Both the position numbers and the translations under genes were made by a program. The notes under the pieces were generated by a model. That model had not been told where the DNA came from. It worked only from the letters and a program-made list of their open reading frames with translations, and searched no databases. A stretch of 64,000 nucleotides of DNA from an uncultured Marinococcus sp. (GTDB taxonomy: Bacteria; Bacillota; Bacilli; Bacillales; Marinococcaceae): NCBI RefSeq assembly GCF_947493875.1, contig NZ_CANLSU010000006.1:1-64000 (forward strand). Direction: 5' to 3'. This document shows, in pieces, positions 42,148 through 51,209 of this stretch; position 1 is the stretch's first letter, and each line of letters begins with the position of its first letter.

Positions 42148-42930
42148 TTATTCGTCGGCACGGGCCTTAATCGAAGAGGCTTTTTTTCTGCCTCGGCTGT
42201 TCTTTTCGGTCTCTGATTTAATTTCTTTCACCAGATCGTCCCATGAGTTTTCCATAAAGTCGTTTTTTATCTGCTGCCTGAGCTCTTCTTTTAACTTTTC
42301 ATGCATGTCCTCCTTCCATTCTGCAGCCAGGGCATGTGTAATATCACGGACGAGGCTTTCATGTGCGGCCTTCGATAGGAAAGAGGAGGACGTTGGAGCT
42401 GATTTTTCTTCGCTGCTCTGCTCCGTTTCATTTTCAGACTCGTTTTCGTCATTATTCTCAGCAGGATTTTCTTCTGTTGCTTGATACGCTTCGTTTACCT
42501 GCTTCATGATCTCCTGAATCATATCGTCTTTATCTTCCTTCGTTATTTGCAGCCCACTGTCTGCCGCCAGCTTTTTAACAGCCTGTTTTTCCATGGAATA
42601 AAGATTAATTTCTTCTTCATTTCCGTCTTTATTAGTAATAATGACCCCGGCGTAATTCTCTTCATTTTTTTGACTGCCGGAAGCGTTTTCTGCATTTTCT
42701 GCTTCCTCATTATCAATCGTTAGTTTGGCCCCGGCTGCCTGATTCATAATTTCATCAATCATATCCTGTTTTCTCGTTGATTTAATTTTTAAGCCACTGT
42801 CTTTTGCCAATGCTTTAATAGCTTTATTGCTTAACACCCGAAGATTTACCTTTTCTTTTATTTCCCCATTATCGACGATGACTACTGCCGATTGCCGGGA
42901 TTCATCGGAGGTCGATTCCCTGACAGCCAT
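42148..42930 (-). CDS. Acidic protein with two SAP/HeH-like repeats
   Basis: 260 aa, GAGGGAT before ATG. Two 40-residue repeats: VNLRVLSNKAIKALAKDSGL with MIDEIMNQ, and INLYSMEKQAVKKLAADSGL with MIQEIMKQ. Each is a small helix-extended-helix unit as in SAP/HeH/Rho-N domains that bind nucleic acid or protein. A very acidic linker (EENPAENNDENESENETEQS) and a charged coiled helix (AAEWKEDMHEKLKEELRQQI) follow, and a basic end RGRKKASSIKARA. Cotranscribed with the GvpO-like gene. Function unknown. Confidence 0.6.
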   Translation of the reverse strand: MAVRESTSDESRQSAVVIVDNGEIKEKVNLRVLSNKAIKALAKDSGLKIKSTRKQDMIDEIMNQAAGAKLTIDNEEAENAENASGSQKNEENYAGVIITNKDGNEEEINLYSMEKQAVKKLAADSGLQITKEDKDDMIQEIMKQVNEAYQATEENPAENNDENESENETEQSSEEKSAPTSSSFLSKAAHESLVRDITHALAAEWKEDMHEKLKEELRQQIKNDFMENSWDDLVKEIKSETEKNSRGRKKASSIKARADE

Positions 42931-43447
42931 CGGTTATCCCTCATTTCCCACCCGTTTCCGGAGATTTTTCATAAAATTTTTATTCTTTGGGATTGTTAAT
43001 TTCCATAAATTTCATCGTATTTTAAGAGTCTTTACTGTATATACCCCGAAATCAAAATTAATAATTACAAAACTTTCTTTCATTCCTATTTTTCGAAAAA
43101 TACTACTAAAAATAAATCTAAAACCCTTTAAGAGTTAAAAATTCTCGAAGGGGTTATTACACTTATTGGTGCTTTAATAAACAGCGCTTATACATGAACC
43201 CAAATACAACGAACGGTATGTTTTATTACGTTCGGCCTATTTTGATTACTAAACTAAAGCATTGCAGAAAAACTTTTCATCAATTTAATTTTCACTCGTG
43301 CGACCACATCAAAGACAAAGGCCTGAAGTATAACCGGCGTTAAAAGCCAGATTTCTTCGTTAATACTTTTATTTTTGCTTCTCGCCGGGAACATGAAGCT
43401 TAGATTTCATTCAATAAATTAATTGTACAGAAAGAAGGCCAACTACT
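42931..43447. other. 517-base AT-rich stretch without a gene
   Basis: No credible coding frame was found. It holds a possible hairpin (AACCCTTTAAGAG at 43122-43134 with CTCGAAGGGGTT at 43144-43155) and an inverted repeat CGAACG (43210-43215) and CGTTCG (43229-43234) that could be an operator. It also provides upstream promoter DNA for the divergent neighbours. Confidence 0.5.
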
Positions 43448-43783
43448 ATGGAAGAAACAAAATACCGGGCAGTGATGCTTCAAAAGGACGGCACGTTAGT
43501 GGAGCGGCACTACACCCGCGGGCAGCTGTTTGGTGACGGAAAAAGCGTAAACCTTGCAAACAGCCACTACCACGTCCTTCCGGACGTATGGGCCGTAGGC
43601 TTTTATGAACTGCCTGAAGAAATAGAAGAGGTCTGGGCTGAAACAAAAGAAGCTGCTTTTCCTCTCCCAGCCATTTTCTTCAGCTATAACTCTCACACCC
43701 AGGCTATGGCTAATATGAGTGACAAACTGATTGAACAAACGAAATCCGAAATCCGGCAGGCAGAGATCCGTAAAACCAATTAA
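43448..43783 (+). CDS. Hypothetical protein, 111 aa
   Basis: AAGAAGG upstream of ATG at 43448. Soluble; opens EETKYRAVMLQKDGTLVERH, then VLPDVWAVGFYELPEE. No recognised family. Followed by a strong terminator. Confidence 0.6.
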   Translation: MEETKYRAVMLQKDGTLVERHYTRGQLFGDGKSVNLANSHYHVLPDVWAVGFYELPEEIEEVWAETKEAAFPLPAIFFSYNSHTQAMANMSDKLIEQTKSEIRQAEIRKTN

Positions 43784-43787
43784 CTGC

Positions 43788-43836
43788 AAAAAAAGTAATG
43801 CCTTTACTGTAAACGGGATGGCATTACTTTTTTTGC
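43788..43836 (+). terminator. Terminator after the 111-aa gene
   Basis: AAAAGTAATGCC (43791-43802) and GGCATTACTTTT (43820-43831), followed by more T residues. Confidence 0.8.
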
Positions 43837-43944
43837 CACGCAGACTATTTCCGCCTGCAGCATACCCTCCACTAATTTCTCGGGTTATTAGCTAAACCGC
43901 ATCGGAAAGAAAGATAATTAAACACAAGTGGAGGAAACTTTAAT

Positions 43945-43974
43945 ATGTCGAAATCTGCTTTATTAATTATATAA
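43945..43974 (+). pseudogene. Start fragment MSKSALLII of an isochorismatase-like gene
   Basis: GGAGG sits 9 bases before ATG, and the nine residues read as the start of an isochorismatase family protein (usually followed by D-x-Q). The frame then stops at TAA. It could be a leader peptide or a fragment left by deletion. Confidence 0.3.
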
Positions 43975-44162
43975 ACGAAATTTTCACCCTACTCTCTTCC
44001 GCTGAAAAACTCGAATTATTTTTCTTGACTGTTTTCCTCCCCTCTACCTTTACAAAATCTTAACAATTCCTTTATTTACACCACGGGTCTTCATGCTTTA
44101 AAAATGTAGAGGGTATTGCAGTAGCCTGTTTTAGATAGACTTCAAGGGGAGGAATCATTGTT

Positions 44163-45806
44163 TTGGATATTCAATCGCTTTTGTTTACGTTTTTCGGTGG
44201 TTTGGGCATTTTTTTATTCGGCATTAAATTCATGGGAGACGGACTCCAGAAAATTGCTGGGGACGGTCTGCGTAACCTTTTAGATAAATTTACAACCAAT
44301 CCGTTTCTTGGCGTCCTTACTGGGATGGTTGTCACGATACTTATTCAGTCGAGCTCCAGCACTACTGTCTTAACCGTTGGGCTTGTGAGTGCAGGATTTA
44401 TGACTCTGAGGCAGGCCATCGGCGTTATCATGGGAGCAAATATAGGAACCACTGTTACAGCTTTTATTATCGGTATCGATCTGGAAGCTTATGCACTGCC
44501 AATTTTATTTATTGGAACGGTACTGATCTTTTTCTTTAAAAACAAAAAAACCAACAATATTGGGCAGACCTTTTTCGGCTTCGGTGCCTTATTTTACGGT
44601 TTAACATTGATGGGCGAAGGCGTTGCGCCTTTAGAGAACCTTCCTGCCTTTAACGATTTAACGATCAGTATGAGCACTAATCCACTTCTTGGCGTCCTCG
44701 TCGGAGTATTATTTACAGTAGGCCTGCAGAGCTCATCGGCGACAATCGGGCTGCTTCAGGAATTGTTCAGCCAGGGAGCTATTCCCCTTGATGCCGCGCT
44801 GCCAATTCTATTTGGAGACAATATCGGTACGACAATCACGGCTGTGATTGCTGCCATCGGTGCCTCTGTCGCGGCCAAACGGGCAGCAATGATTCACGTA
44901 ATCTTTAACGTTCTCGGTGCGGTCATTGTGTTGATACTGCTTGTTCCCTACACTGCATTTATCAGCTATCTGCAGGATACCCTGCAGCTTAATCCGCCGA
45001 TGACAATTGCGTTCGCACACGGTATTTTTAACGTTACCAACATGCTGATTCAGCTGCCATTTATCGGCGTGCTTGCCTATATCGTAACCAGGATGATTCC
45101 GAGTAGCGAAGAGGAGATTGACTATCAGGCAAAGCACCTCGATCCATTGTTTATACAGCAGTCTCCTTCCATCGCGCTCGATCAGGCAAAACTGGAAACT
45201 CTGCGGATGGCAGCTTACGCAGAAAAGGGACTGAAACAGAGCGAAACGTATTTAGAAACCAAAAATAAAAAAAATGCGGAAAATATTACCCGTTATGAAG
45301 AAGCCGTCAATAACCTGGACAAAAATATCACCAATTATTTAACCGGCATTTCTTCAAGATCACTTTCATCCGAAAGCTCACGCCAGCATTCGGTTCTGAT
45401 GGATACTACGAGAGATATTGAACGCGTAAGCGACCATGTTGAAAACCTGATGGAGCTTGTTGATTATCAGGTGTCCAACAAAGTGACACTGTCTCCGGAA
45501 GCCTATAAGGATTTAAATCAGATGTACGAATTAACGATGAGCACATTTTCCCGATCAATTGAAGCACTTGAACAGGATAACCATGAAATTGCCGGACAAG
45601 TACTGACGCAGGAAGAAGAGATTGACCGACTTGAACGGCAGCTGCGCAAAAAGCATATTCTGCGTCTGAATGAAGGCCAGTGCTCCGGTTCTGCGGGTAT
45701 TGTGTTTGTTGACATGCTGAGTAACTTAGAGCGTATCGGAGATCATGCGGTAAATATTGCGGAAACCGTTCTCGATGATGATCATAAAATAAAACAAAGC
45801 AATTGA
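44163..45806 (+). CDS. Na/Pi cotransporter family protein with PhoU-like domain
   Basis: 547 aa, TTG start (GGGGAGGAA upstream). Na/Pi symporter repeats: FGGLGIFLFGIKFMGDGLQKI, VTILIQSSSSTTVLTVGLVS, and second half TVGLQSSSATIGLLQELF. Eight or nine helices, then from about residue 340 a PhoU-like three-helix bundle (MDTTRDIERVSDHVENLMEL; ...GDHAVNIAETVLDD). It imports phosphate with sodium. Single gene with terminator. Confidence 0.88.
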   Translation: MDIQSLLFTFFGGLGIFLFGIKFMGDGLQKIAGDGLRNLLDKFTTNPFLGVLTGMVVTILIQSSSSTTVLTVGLVSAGFMTLRQAIGVIMGANIGTTVTAFIIGIDLEAYALPILFIGTVLIFFFKNKKTNNIGQTFFGFGALFYGLTLMGEGVAPLENLPAFNDLTISMSTNPLLGVLVGVLFTVGLQSSSATIGLLQELFSQGAIPLDAALPILFGDNIGTTITAVIAAIGASVAAKRAAMIHVIFNVLGAVIVLILLVPYTAFISYLQDTLQLNPPMTIAFAHGIFNVTNMLIQLPFIGVLAYIVTRMIPSSEEEIDYQAKHLDPLFIQQSPSIALDQAKLETLRMAAYAEKGLKQSETYLETKNKKNAENITRYEEAVNNLDKNITNYLTGISSRSLSSESSRQHSVLMDTTRDIERVSDHVENLMELVDYQVSNKVTLSPEAYKDLNQMYELTMSTFSRSIEALEQDNHEIAGQVLTQEEEIDRLERQLRKKHILRLNEGQCSGSAGIVFVDMLSNLERIGDHAVNIAETVLDDDHKIKQSN

Positions 45807-45813
45807 TGAACAG

Positions 45814-45848
45814 GCAGCGCCCTTACAGTTTGGGCGCTGCTTTTTTGT
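45814..45848 (+). terminator. Terminator of the Na/Pi transporter gene
   Basis: GCAGCGCCC (45814-45822) and GGGCGCTGC (45832-45840), then six T. Confidence 0.9.
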
Positions 45849-45985
45849 CCAGATTGCCAATCTTCATCATGCTTATTTACCATTTTTAAACATATGATCC
45901 ATTTATCATCTATATACCTATTGTAAAAGCAGTGCAAATCCAACATACTGATCTTAGTGATAATTATTAGAAAGAGGGGCTTGAA

Positions 45986-46147
45986 ATGAAAAAGAAAAAT
46001 AGTACAGACTGTCCAAAAGTATTGGCCGAGCTGGATGAAAAACAAGCGCGTCTCGATAAGTATCGGAAAGAAATACGGGAAGGCAACAATAAAGATGTGA
46101 AAGACCTTGAAGATTTAAACAAACCTCTTGAAAACAAAAAGAGTTGA
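45986..46147 (+). CDS. 53-aa charged protein
   Basis: ATG with AGAGGGG 8 bases upstream, ending TGA at 46145. Sequence begins MKKKNSTDCPKVLAELDEKQ and is a highly charged probable coiled coil (ARLDKYRKEIREGNNKDVKD). It is followed by a good terminator. Probably a real small gene; function unknown. Confidence 0.55.
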   Translation: MKKKNSTDCPKVLAELDEKQARLDKYRKEIREGNNKDVKDLEDLNKPLENKKS

Positions 46148-46220
46148 ACTAAATTTTATATACTACTCTGATTCAGCATCCTACAATATAGAAGCATTTA
46201 ATTGATACAGCTTTTCATTA

Positions 46221-46265
46221 AAAAGAGCAGGTCTGCTTTTTCTGGGCAGAGCCTGCTCTTTTTGG
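46221..46265 (+). terminator. Terminator after the 53-aa gene
   Basis: AAAAGAGCAGG (46221-46231) and CCTGCTCTTTT (46252-46262), with further pairing CTGC/GCAG inside. Confidence 0.8.
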
Positions 46266-46373
46266 TATTATTATTTTTATATGCCCTGCCTGGGTGCCCG
46301 TTGTTGGTTATTTATCACCACCGTTTTAAAACAGCAATATCCACCTTTCCTGTCGAAAGGAGCGATCAAAGCT

Positions 46374-46466
46374 ATGTGGCATTTTATCAAGTTGTATTTT
46401 GGACTCGCAGTCGGGCTGGCCGTCTTTTTTGCCCTTGTGCTGTTAGCTGCCGGCGCCTACGGATAA
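46374..46466 (+). CDS. 30-aa membrane peptide
   Basis: ATG with AAAGGAGC about 12 bases upstream. The peptide is one membrane helix (LYFGLAVGLAVFFALVLLAA). Ends at 46466 before a terminator-like hairpin. Plausible small membrane protein; weak support. Confidence 0.35.
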   Translation: MWHFIKLYFGLAVGLAVFFALVLLAAGAYG

Positions 46467-46515
46467 CTCCTGCCCTTACTATCATTACATCGGCAGAAGA
46501 TGATTTCTCACAGGA

Positions 46516-46563
46516 AAAAAGCCTTTTAGAAATCTCCCCAGGAGCTCTAAAAGGCCTTTATTT
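46516..46563. terminator. Bidirectional terminator
   Basis: AAAGCCTTTTAGA (46518-46530) and TCTAAAAGGCCTTT (46546-46559), between the small peptide and the convergent YceI gene. Confidence 0.7.
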
Positions 46564-46586
46564 TCATAATACATGTACTTTATGCT

Positions 46587-47123
46587 TTAGTCCTGCTTAT
46601 GCAGCTCCAGCTCGATATTAATTTTCACATCTTCGCCCACCAGTACTCCGCCTGTTTCCAGCGTGGCATTCCATGTTAAACCAAATTCCTTCCGGTTGAT
46701 CGTGGTCTGTCCACTGAAGCCGGCTACTATATTTCCGCTCATCGGGTCTTTGCTTTGGCCTTCAAATGTAACATCAACGGTAACTTCCTTCGTTGTGCCT
46801 TTAATCGTAAGATCTCCGGTTACATCATATTCACTCTCGCCCGTTTTTTTAATTTCTTTGCCTACGAACGTCATCTTCGGATAGTTTTCGGCATCAAAGA
46901 AGTCCCCAGACCGTAAATGACCATCGCGGTTTTCGTCACTGGTATTAATACTCGCTACATCAATCTCCACTTCGATTTCTGCATCTGTCAAGTCCTCGAC
47001 GTCCACCTTTAACGTCGCATCAAACTGGTCAAACGTGCCTTTCGCTCTTGAGATCATCATGTGCTTTACCGAAAATCCAATTTCACTGTGTACAGGGTCA
47101 ACGGACCAAACTGTTTTTGCCAT
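46587..47123 (-). CDS. YceI family protein
   Basis: 178 aa. WSVDPVHSEIGFSVKHMMIS, IEVEIDVASINTSDENRDGHLRSGDFFDAENYPKM and the final KEFGLTWNATLETGGVLVGE are typical of YceI lipocalin-like barrels that bind long isoprenoids. No signal peptide, so it is a cytosolic type, as in many Gram-positives. Might bind polyprenoid or amide lipids; no direct link to the carotenoid genes. Confidence 0.93.
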   Translation of the reverse strand: MAKTVWSVDPVHSEIGFSVKHMMISRAKGTFDQFDATLKVDVEDLTDAEIEVEIDVASINTSDENRDGHLRSGDFFDAENYPKMTFVGKEIKKTGESEYDVTGDLTIKGTTKEVTVDVTFEGQSKDPMSGNIVAGFSGQTTINRKEFGLTWNATLETGGVLVGEDVKINIELELHKQD

Positions 47124-47401
47124 AAGTAACTCCTCCTAAAAATTCATTCAGTTAAATCAATGAAACTACAACTAGTATAAAGGTATCAAGTCTTTAAATC
47201 TACTCTTCTGTCTTGAAAATAACAAATATTCCGTCATCTCCAAATAATTTTTCTTTATTTATTAAGCCCTTTTTTGTTTTTTATTATAATTATGTTTTAC
47301 AATAGCTGTGAAGTCAGTGATATATTTCTTCCCAGCAGCGGTGTCCTCCGCAATTTTTTCGTCTGAAACACCTTATAACAATATCGAAAGGAGACTTCAC
47401 T

Positions 47402-47770
47402 TTGAAATTCTCTGTGTCAGCACTTTTTCTTGCTTTATTTGTTTTTCTGTCTGGATGCGGCGGTAATGATGGAGGCAATGGATCCGAAAGCACCAGTGAA
47501 AACGCGGAGGCTCAAACAATGGATGTCACCGCAACTGACTTTGAATTCGACCAGGAAGAGTATACAGTTAATGCCGGAGAGCCTGTAAATGTCAGCTTAA
47601 CGAGCCAGGAGGGCGGACATGGTCTTGCTATCGATGGCTTCGACGTAGACATTCAGGGAAAAGGAGAAGCAACGTTCACCCCGGAAGAGCCTGGGGAGTA
47701 TAATATCTACTGCAGTGTTCCCTGCGGTGAAGGACATGCAGATATGACCGCTACCCTAATTGTTCAGTAA
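47402..47770 (+). CDS. Lipoprotein with a CuA-type cupredoxin domain
   Basis: 122 aa, TTG start with AAAGGAG 8 bases upstream. Signal peptide with lipobox LSGC (C19). Cupredoxin domain with H73 in GGHGL and the loop CSVPCGEGHADM: C104, C108, H112, M115, the spacing of the cytochrome oxidase subunit II CuA site. It lacks membrane helices. Probably a surface copper protein for electron transfer or copper delivery to oxidase; not part of an oxidase operon here. Followed by a terminator. Confidence 0.8.
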   Translation: MKFSVSALFLALFVFLSGCGGNDGGNGSESTSENAEAQTMDVTATDFEFDQEEYTVNAGEPVNVSLTSQEGGHGLAIDGFDVDIQGKGEATFTPEEPGEYNIYCSVPCGEGHADMTATLIVQ

Positions 47771-47807
47771 GGCTGGAGTTTCCCGGCCTATTTTTGCGCC
47801 GATAAAA

Positions 47808-47840
47808 AAGCCGCCGTGCCTAATACAGGCACGGCGGCTA
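47808..47840. terminator. Bidirectional terminator
   Basis: AGCCGCCGTGCCT (47809-47821) and AGGCACGGCGGCT (47827-47839), 13-bp stem between convergent genes; A and T runs on both sides. Confidence 0.85.
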
Positions 47841-47855
47841 AAATTTTAACCCTGT

Positions 47856-48842
47856 TTACTCTTTAATTGGAAGCGGCGCTTCGGGGGAAACCAGCTTTTC
47901 TTTACGCAGCTCCTGCCAAAAGGCTGCAGGAATATCGGCGTTTAATGCTTCGAGGTTGTCCTGGATGCGCTGCGGACGACTTGCTCCCGGTATAACAGCT
48001 GCTACTGCCGGATGGGCGGCTGAAAACTGCAGGGATGCTGCAATCAGGCTTACTCCGTGACGTTCAGCGATCGAGTTCATCTGCTCGACACGGGAAGCAA
48101 TTTCCGGTGGAATATCCGAGTATTCATACGAAGATCCGCCGGCGAGTACCCCTGAGCCAAACGGTGCGCCAACAACGATGCTGACATTTTGTTCTTCAGC
48201 TTTTGGCATTAGACGCTGCAGAGCATGTTCATGGTCCAACAGCGTGTAGCGGGTTGCCTGCAGGCTGATGTCCGGATTGGAATTTTCAAGATCGAGGGCC
48301 AGCTCTATCGGCTCCGTCCGGTTCACTCCAATGCCCCAGGATTGAATAACACCTTCATCCCGGAGTTTGGTCAGCTCACGGAAGGCTCCTGTTCTTGCCT
48401 CTTCAAACTTGGCGAGCCATTCGTCTCCCTGAAAATCCGGAGAAATGTCATGCACATACACAAAGTCAATCCGATCCATCTGCAGGCGCTCCAGGCTCTG
48501 CTCAATCGACCGGCGTGTGCCTTCTGCAGTATAATCATCAATCACTTTATTTTTACGGCCGTTGGCAAACAATCCCTCTTTTTCTTCCGTTTCTTCGGAA
48601 ATATAACGGCCTACTTTCGTACTTAATACAAATTCGTCGCGATTATGACTGGCGAGCGCTTTGCCCAGGCGCTGCTCCGCAAGCCCTGCTCCGTAGAAGG
48701 GTGCGGTATCAAAGTAACGGATACCGTGCTCCCAAGCTGTCTCAATTGTTTTCAAAGCTTCATCTTCCGGGATATCGCGGTACATATTCCCAAGTGGTGC
48801 GGTACCAAAGCCGAGCTTCCCTTCCTGCTTCAAGTTAATCAT
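47856..48842 (-). CDS. Aldo/keto reductase
   Basis: 328 aa. LGFGTAPLGNMYRDIPEDEA, RYFDTAPFYGAGLAEQRLGKAL (catalytic Asp and Tyr), LSTKVGRYI (Lys), and FVYVHDISPDF (His). Resembles L-fucose dehydrogenase/ D-threo-aldose dehydrogenase-like AKRs. NADPH-dependent, substrate unknown. Monocistronic. Confidence 0.9.
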   Translation of the reverse strand: MINLKQEGKLGFGTAPLGNMYRDIPEDEALKTIETAWEHGIRYFDTAPFYGAGLAEQRLGKALASHNRDEFVLSTKVGRYISEETEEKEGLFANGRKNKVIDDYTAEGTRRSIEQSLERLQMDRIDFVYVHDISPDFQGDEWLAKFEEARTGAFRELTKLRDEGVIQSWGIGVNRTEPIELALDLENSNPDISLQATRYTLLDHEHALQRLMPKAEEQNVSIVVGAPFGSGVLAGGSSYEYSDIPPEIASRVEQMNSIAERHGVSLIAASLQFSAAHPAVAAVIPGASRPQRIQDNLEALNADIPAAFWQELRKEKLVSPEAPLPIKE

Positions 48843-49106
48843 AATCTTTTTCCTCCTTTATAAACATGTTCCCGTTTTTACAAATAATTGGATCATCTGA
48901 TGCATCTCACCGATAACGGATGCAGACTTTTAGTAATGAACACTTTATTTTAGTTACCTTTCACACTAAAATTTAAACACCCTGTCCAAACGGATATTGT
49001 TTTTATCCCATTACCGCTCTTTTAGGTAAAATTTCTTATTCAGCACTTGAATACATCGTTCTTTAGCCGATATTATTATTAAAACGACATCATTTGGAGG
49101 TCACCT

Positions 49107-50159
49107 ATGAAGAACGGTTGCGACGTTTGCATGCCCGGGCACCAGGGCTTTACTTTCATTTTTGAAAACGATCAGTCTCCCGCCCTGCTCCGCCCTTATT
49201 TTAGTGAATACAGCGAAAACCAATGGCAGGAAGTAAACAACCGTATGGTATGGATGAATGAAACCATCGCTTTCGGTTTACTGGATTACCTGGAGGTTCA
49301 TTATAATTCTGAAGAAATTTTTATTTTTCCGGCAAAAAAGAATAACCCTTTAGAAAACAAATCTGACAGAAAGCCCCTCCGCTCCCTCCACGCCTATAAA
49401 GAAGCAGGGTGGATCGATGACATTATTGATCAGGAGAAAATTCAGTCACACTACCAGCCTATCGTCCGGCCGGAAAACGGGAGCTATAATATTATTGGAC
49501 ACGAGCTGCTTTCCCGCGGAAAAGCAGCAGATGGCAAAACGATTGCCCCGTTTTTCCTGCTTGAGGCAGCACGTATCCGCCACCGGCTGTTTGCGTTTGA
49601 CCGCGCCTGCCGGATGGCTTCTGTCAGAAATGCAGCCGTCATTAAAGATAAACTCATTTTTATCAATTTTATTCCAACCGCTATTTACGTGCCTGAACAC
49701 TGTTTATCGACCACTATTCGTCTGATTAATGAAATGGGGATTCCGCCGGAAAACGTCGTTTTTGAAGTTGTCGAAAGCGATGAAGTCCAGGATATCGATC
49801 ATTTAAAGGGCATTCTCAACTACTACCGGGAGCACGGTTTTAAATATGCTTTAGACGACGTAGGCACCGGGGCCAATGACCTTAAAAAGCTATCCTACCT
49901 TGAGCCGGATATTGTTAAACTGGCCAGAGAGTATTCTGACGGCGTAAGCCGGGATCCCGAAAAACGAAAAGTCGCGGCGTCGCTGCTGCAGGTCGCTGCC
50001 CACACCGGCTCTCAGCCGCTTGCTGAAGGAGTCGAACATAAAGAAGATGCCGATTACTTAGCTGACATGGGCTACGAGCTGTTTCAGGGGTATTATTTCG
50101 CCAGGCCGCAGGAGCAGCCCCTCGATTCTCTCCCCCATACTGTTAACACGAATCATTAA
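49107..50159 (+). CDS. EAL-domain c-di-GMP phosphodiesterase-like protein
   Basis: 350 aa, GGAGG before ATG. N-terminal region of about 100 residues with a C-x-x-C (CDVCMPGHQG), then an EAL domain: HYQPIVRPENGS, HELLSRG (EAL read as ELL, E133), FINFIPTAIY, FEVVESDEV, ALDDVGTGANDL (DDFGTG variant), KLAREYSDGV and PLAEGVEHKED. Metal and substrate residues look conserved, so activity is likely. The N-terminus is not a known sensor; its two Cys might bind metal or respond to redox. A PilZ gene lies 1.3 kb downstream. Confidence 0.88.
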   Translation: MKNGCDVCMPGHQGFTFIFENDQSPALLRPYFSEYSENQWQEVNNRMVWMNETIAFGLLDYLEVHYNSEEIFIFPAKKNNPLENKSDRKPLRSLHAYKEAGWIDDIIDQEKIQSHYQPIVRPENGSYNIIGHELLSRGKAADGKTIAPFFLLEAARIRHRLFAFDRACRMASVRNAAVIKDKLIFINFIPTAIYVPEHCLSTTIRLINEMGIPPENVVFEVVESDEVQDIDHLKGILNYYREHGFKYALDDVGTGANDLKKLSYLEPDIVKLAREYSDGVSRDPEKRKVAASLLQVAAHTGSQPLAEGVEHKEDADYLADMGYELFQGYYFARPQEQPLDSLPHTVNTNH

Positions 50160-50164
50160 GCTTT

Positions 50165-50200
50165 AAAAGCATGTGCCGTGCGGGCACGTGCTTTTTTGTT
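50165..50200 (+). terminator. Terminator of the EAL gene
   Basis: AGCATGTGCC (50168-50177) and GGGCACGTGCT (50182-50192), then six T. Confidence 0.85.
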
Positions 50201-50336
50201 TATAGGAATGCAGGTCTTTAGATGCATAAACAGCTGACAAAGGTTTCCCACCGTTTTAATTCTTTAGACGGGAGGAACAACAATGGACGAATCATTTTTA
50301 TAAAATAAACCCTCATATGGAAGGAGTGCTTTTCTC

Positions 50337-51107
50337 ATGAAAAGACTGGAAGGGTATACGTCGATAATCACTGGCGGAGCAGGAGGTATTGGCAAGGCTG
50401 CTGCTAAGAAATTCCTTCAGGAAGGCGCCAATGTGATGCTCGTTGATATGAATCAGGAGGCATTGGACAATGTTAAAGCTGAACTCGATGAGTACGGCCC
50501 TGTAGAAACAACGACGGCCGATGTGACCAATGAAGATGATGTTAAAAATTATGTCGATCAGACTGTGCGGCAGTTTGGCACGGTAGATGTGTTTTTTAAT
50601 AACGCGGGAATCGAGGGCAAGGTAGCTCCTATTCCAGAACAGAGCGCGGAGGATTTTATGAAGGTGATGAACGTCAACGTATTGGGAAGCTTTCTCGGTT
50701 TAAAATATGTAATGCCTGTCATGACGAAACAAAACAGCGGCAGCATTATTAACACTTCCTCTGTTGCCGGTTTAATGGGCTCTCCGGGGGTTAGTCCATA
50801 CACTACCTCTAAACATGGGGTGGTCGGACTGACCAAAACAGCAGCTCTTGAAGTCGCAGACTCCAATGTGCGTGTGAACTCTATTCACCCATCACCGGTA
50901 AATACACGCATGATGCGTTCGCTTGAAAAAGGGTTTAATCCCGATGATGCCGAATCCGCTCGCACCGAGCAGGAGCAGGCCATCCCCATGAACCGCTACG
51001 GAGAGTCTGAAGACATTGCAAATCTTGCTTTATTCCTTGCTTCTGACGAATCAAGCTTTATCAGCGGTTCCCAGTACCGTATTGACGGTGGTATGGCAGC
51101 CCAGTAA
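50337..51107 (+). CDS. Short-chain dehydrogenase/reductase
   Basis: 256 aa. Rossmann TGxxxGxG at SIITGGAGGIGKAAAKKFLQ, NNAGIEGK, catalytic Ser in GSIINTSSVAGLMGSPGVSP, Y-x-x-x-K at YTTSKHGV, and the C-terminal SDESSFISGSQYRIDGG. Classical SDR; NAD(P)-dependent oxidoreductase of unknown substrate (Bacillus YxbG/YoxD-like). Confidence 0.92.
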   Translation: MKRLEGYTSIITGGAGGIGKAAAKKFLQEGANVMLVDMNQEALDNVKAELDEYGPVETTTADVTNEDDVKNYVDQTVRQFGTVDVFFNNAGIEGKVAPIPEQSAEDFMKVMNVNVLGSFLGLKYVMPVMTKQNSGSIINTSSVAGLMGSPGVSPYTTSKHGVVGLTKTAALEVADSNVRVNSIHPSPVNTRMMRSLEKGFNPDDAESARTEQEQAIPMNRYGESEDIANLALFLASDESSFISGSQYRIDGGMAAQ

Positions 51108-51125
51108 AAATGGGTCCTCCTTTAC

Positions 51126-51163
51126 AGCAGGCTCTCCAGCTTCAGTGCTGGAGAGCCTGTTTA
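51126..51163 (+). terminator. Terminator of the SDR gene
   Basis: CAGGCTCTCCAGC (51128-51140) and GCTGGAGAGCCTG (51147-51159), 13-bp stem followed by TTTATATT. Confidence 0.8.
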
Positions 51164-51209
51164 TATTACTGTCATTCCGATAAATTTTCACGCCTCATGA
51201 CAGCTAAAA

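Noticed and set aside
43020-43060. Sigma-B-like GGGTAT upstream of the 260-aa gene
   Set aside because: No GTTT box at 12-15 bases upstream; spacing is 21.
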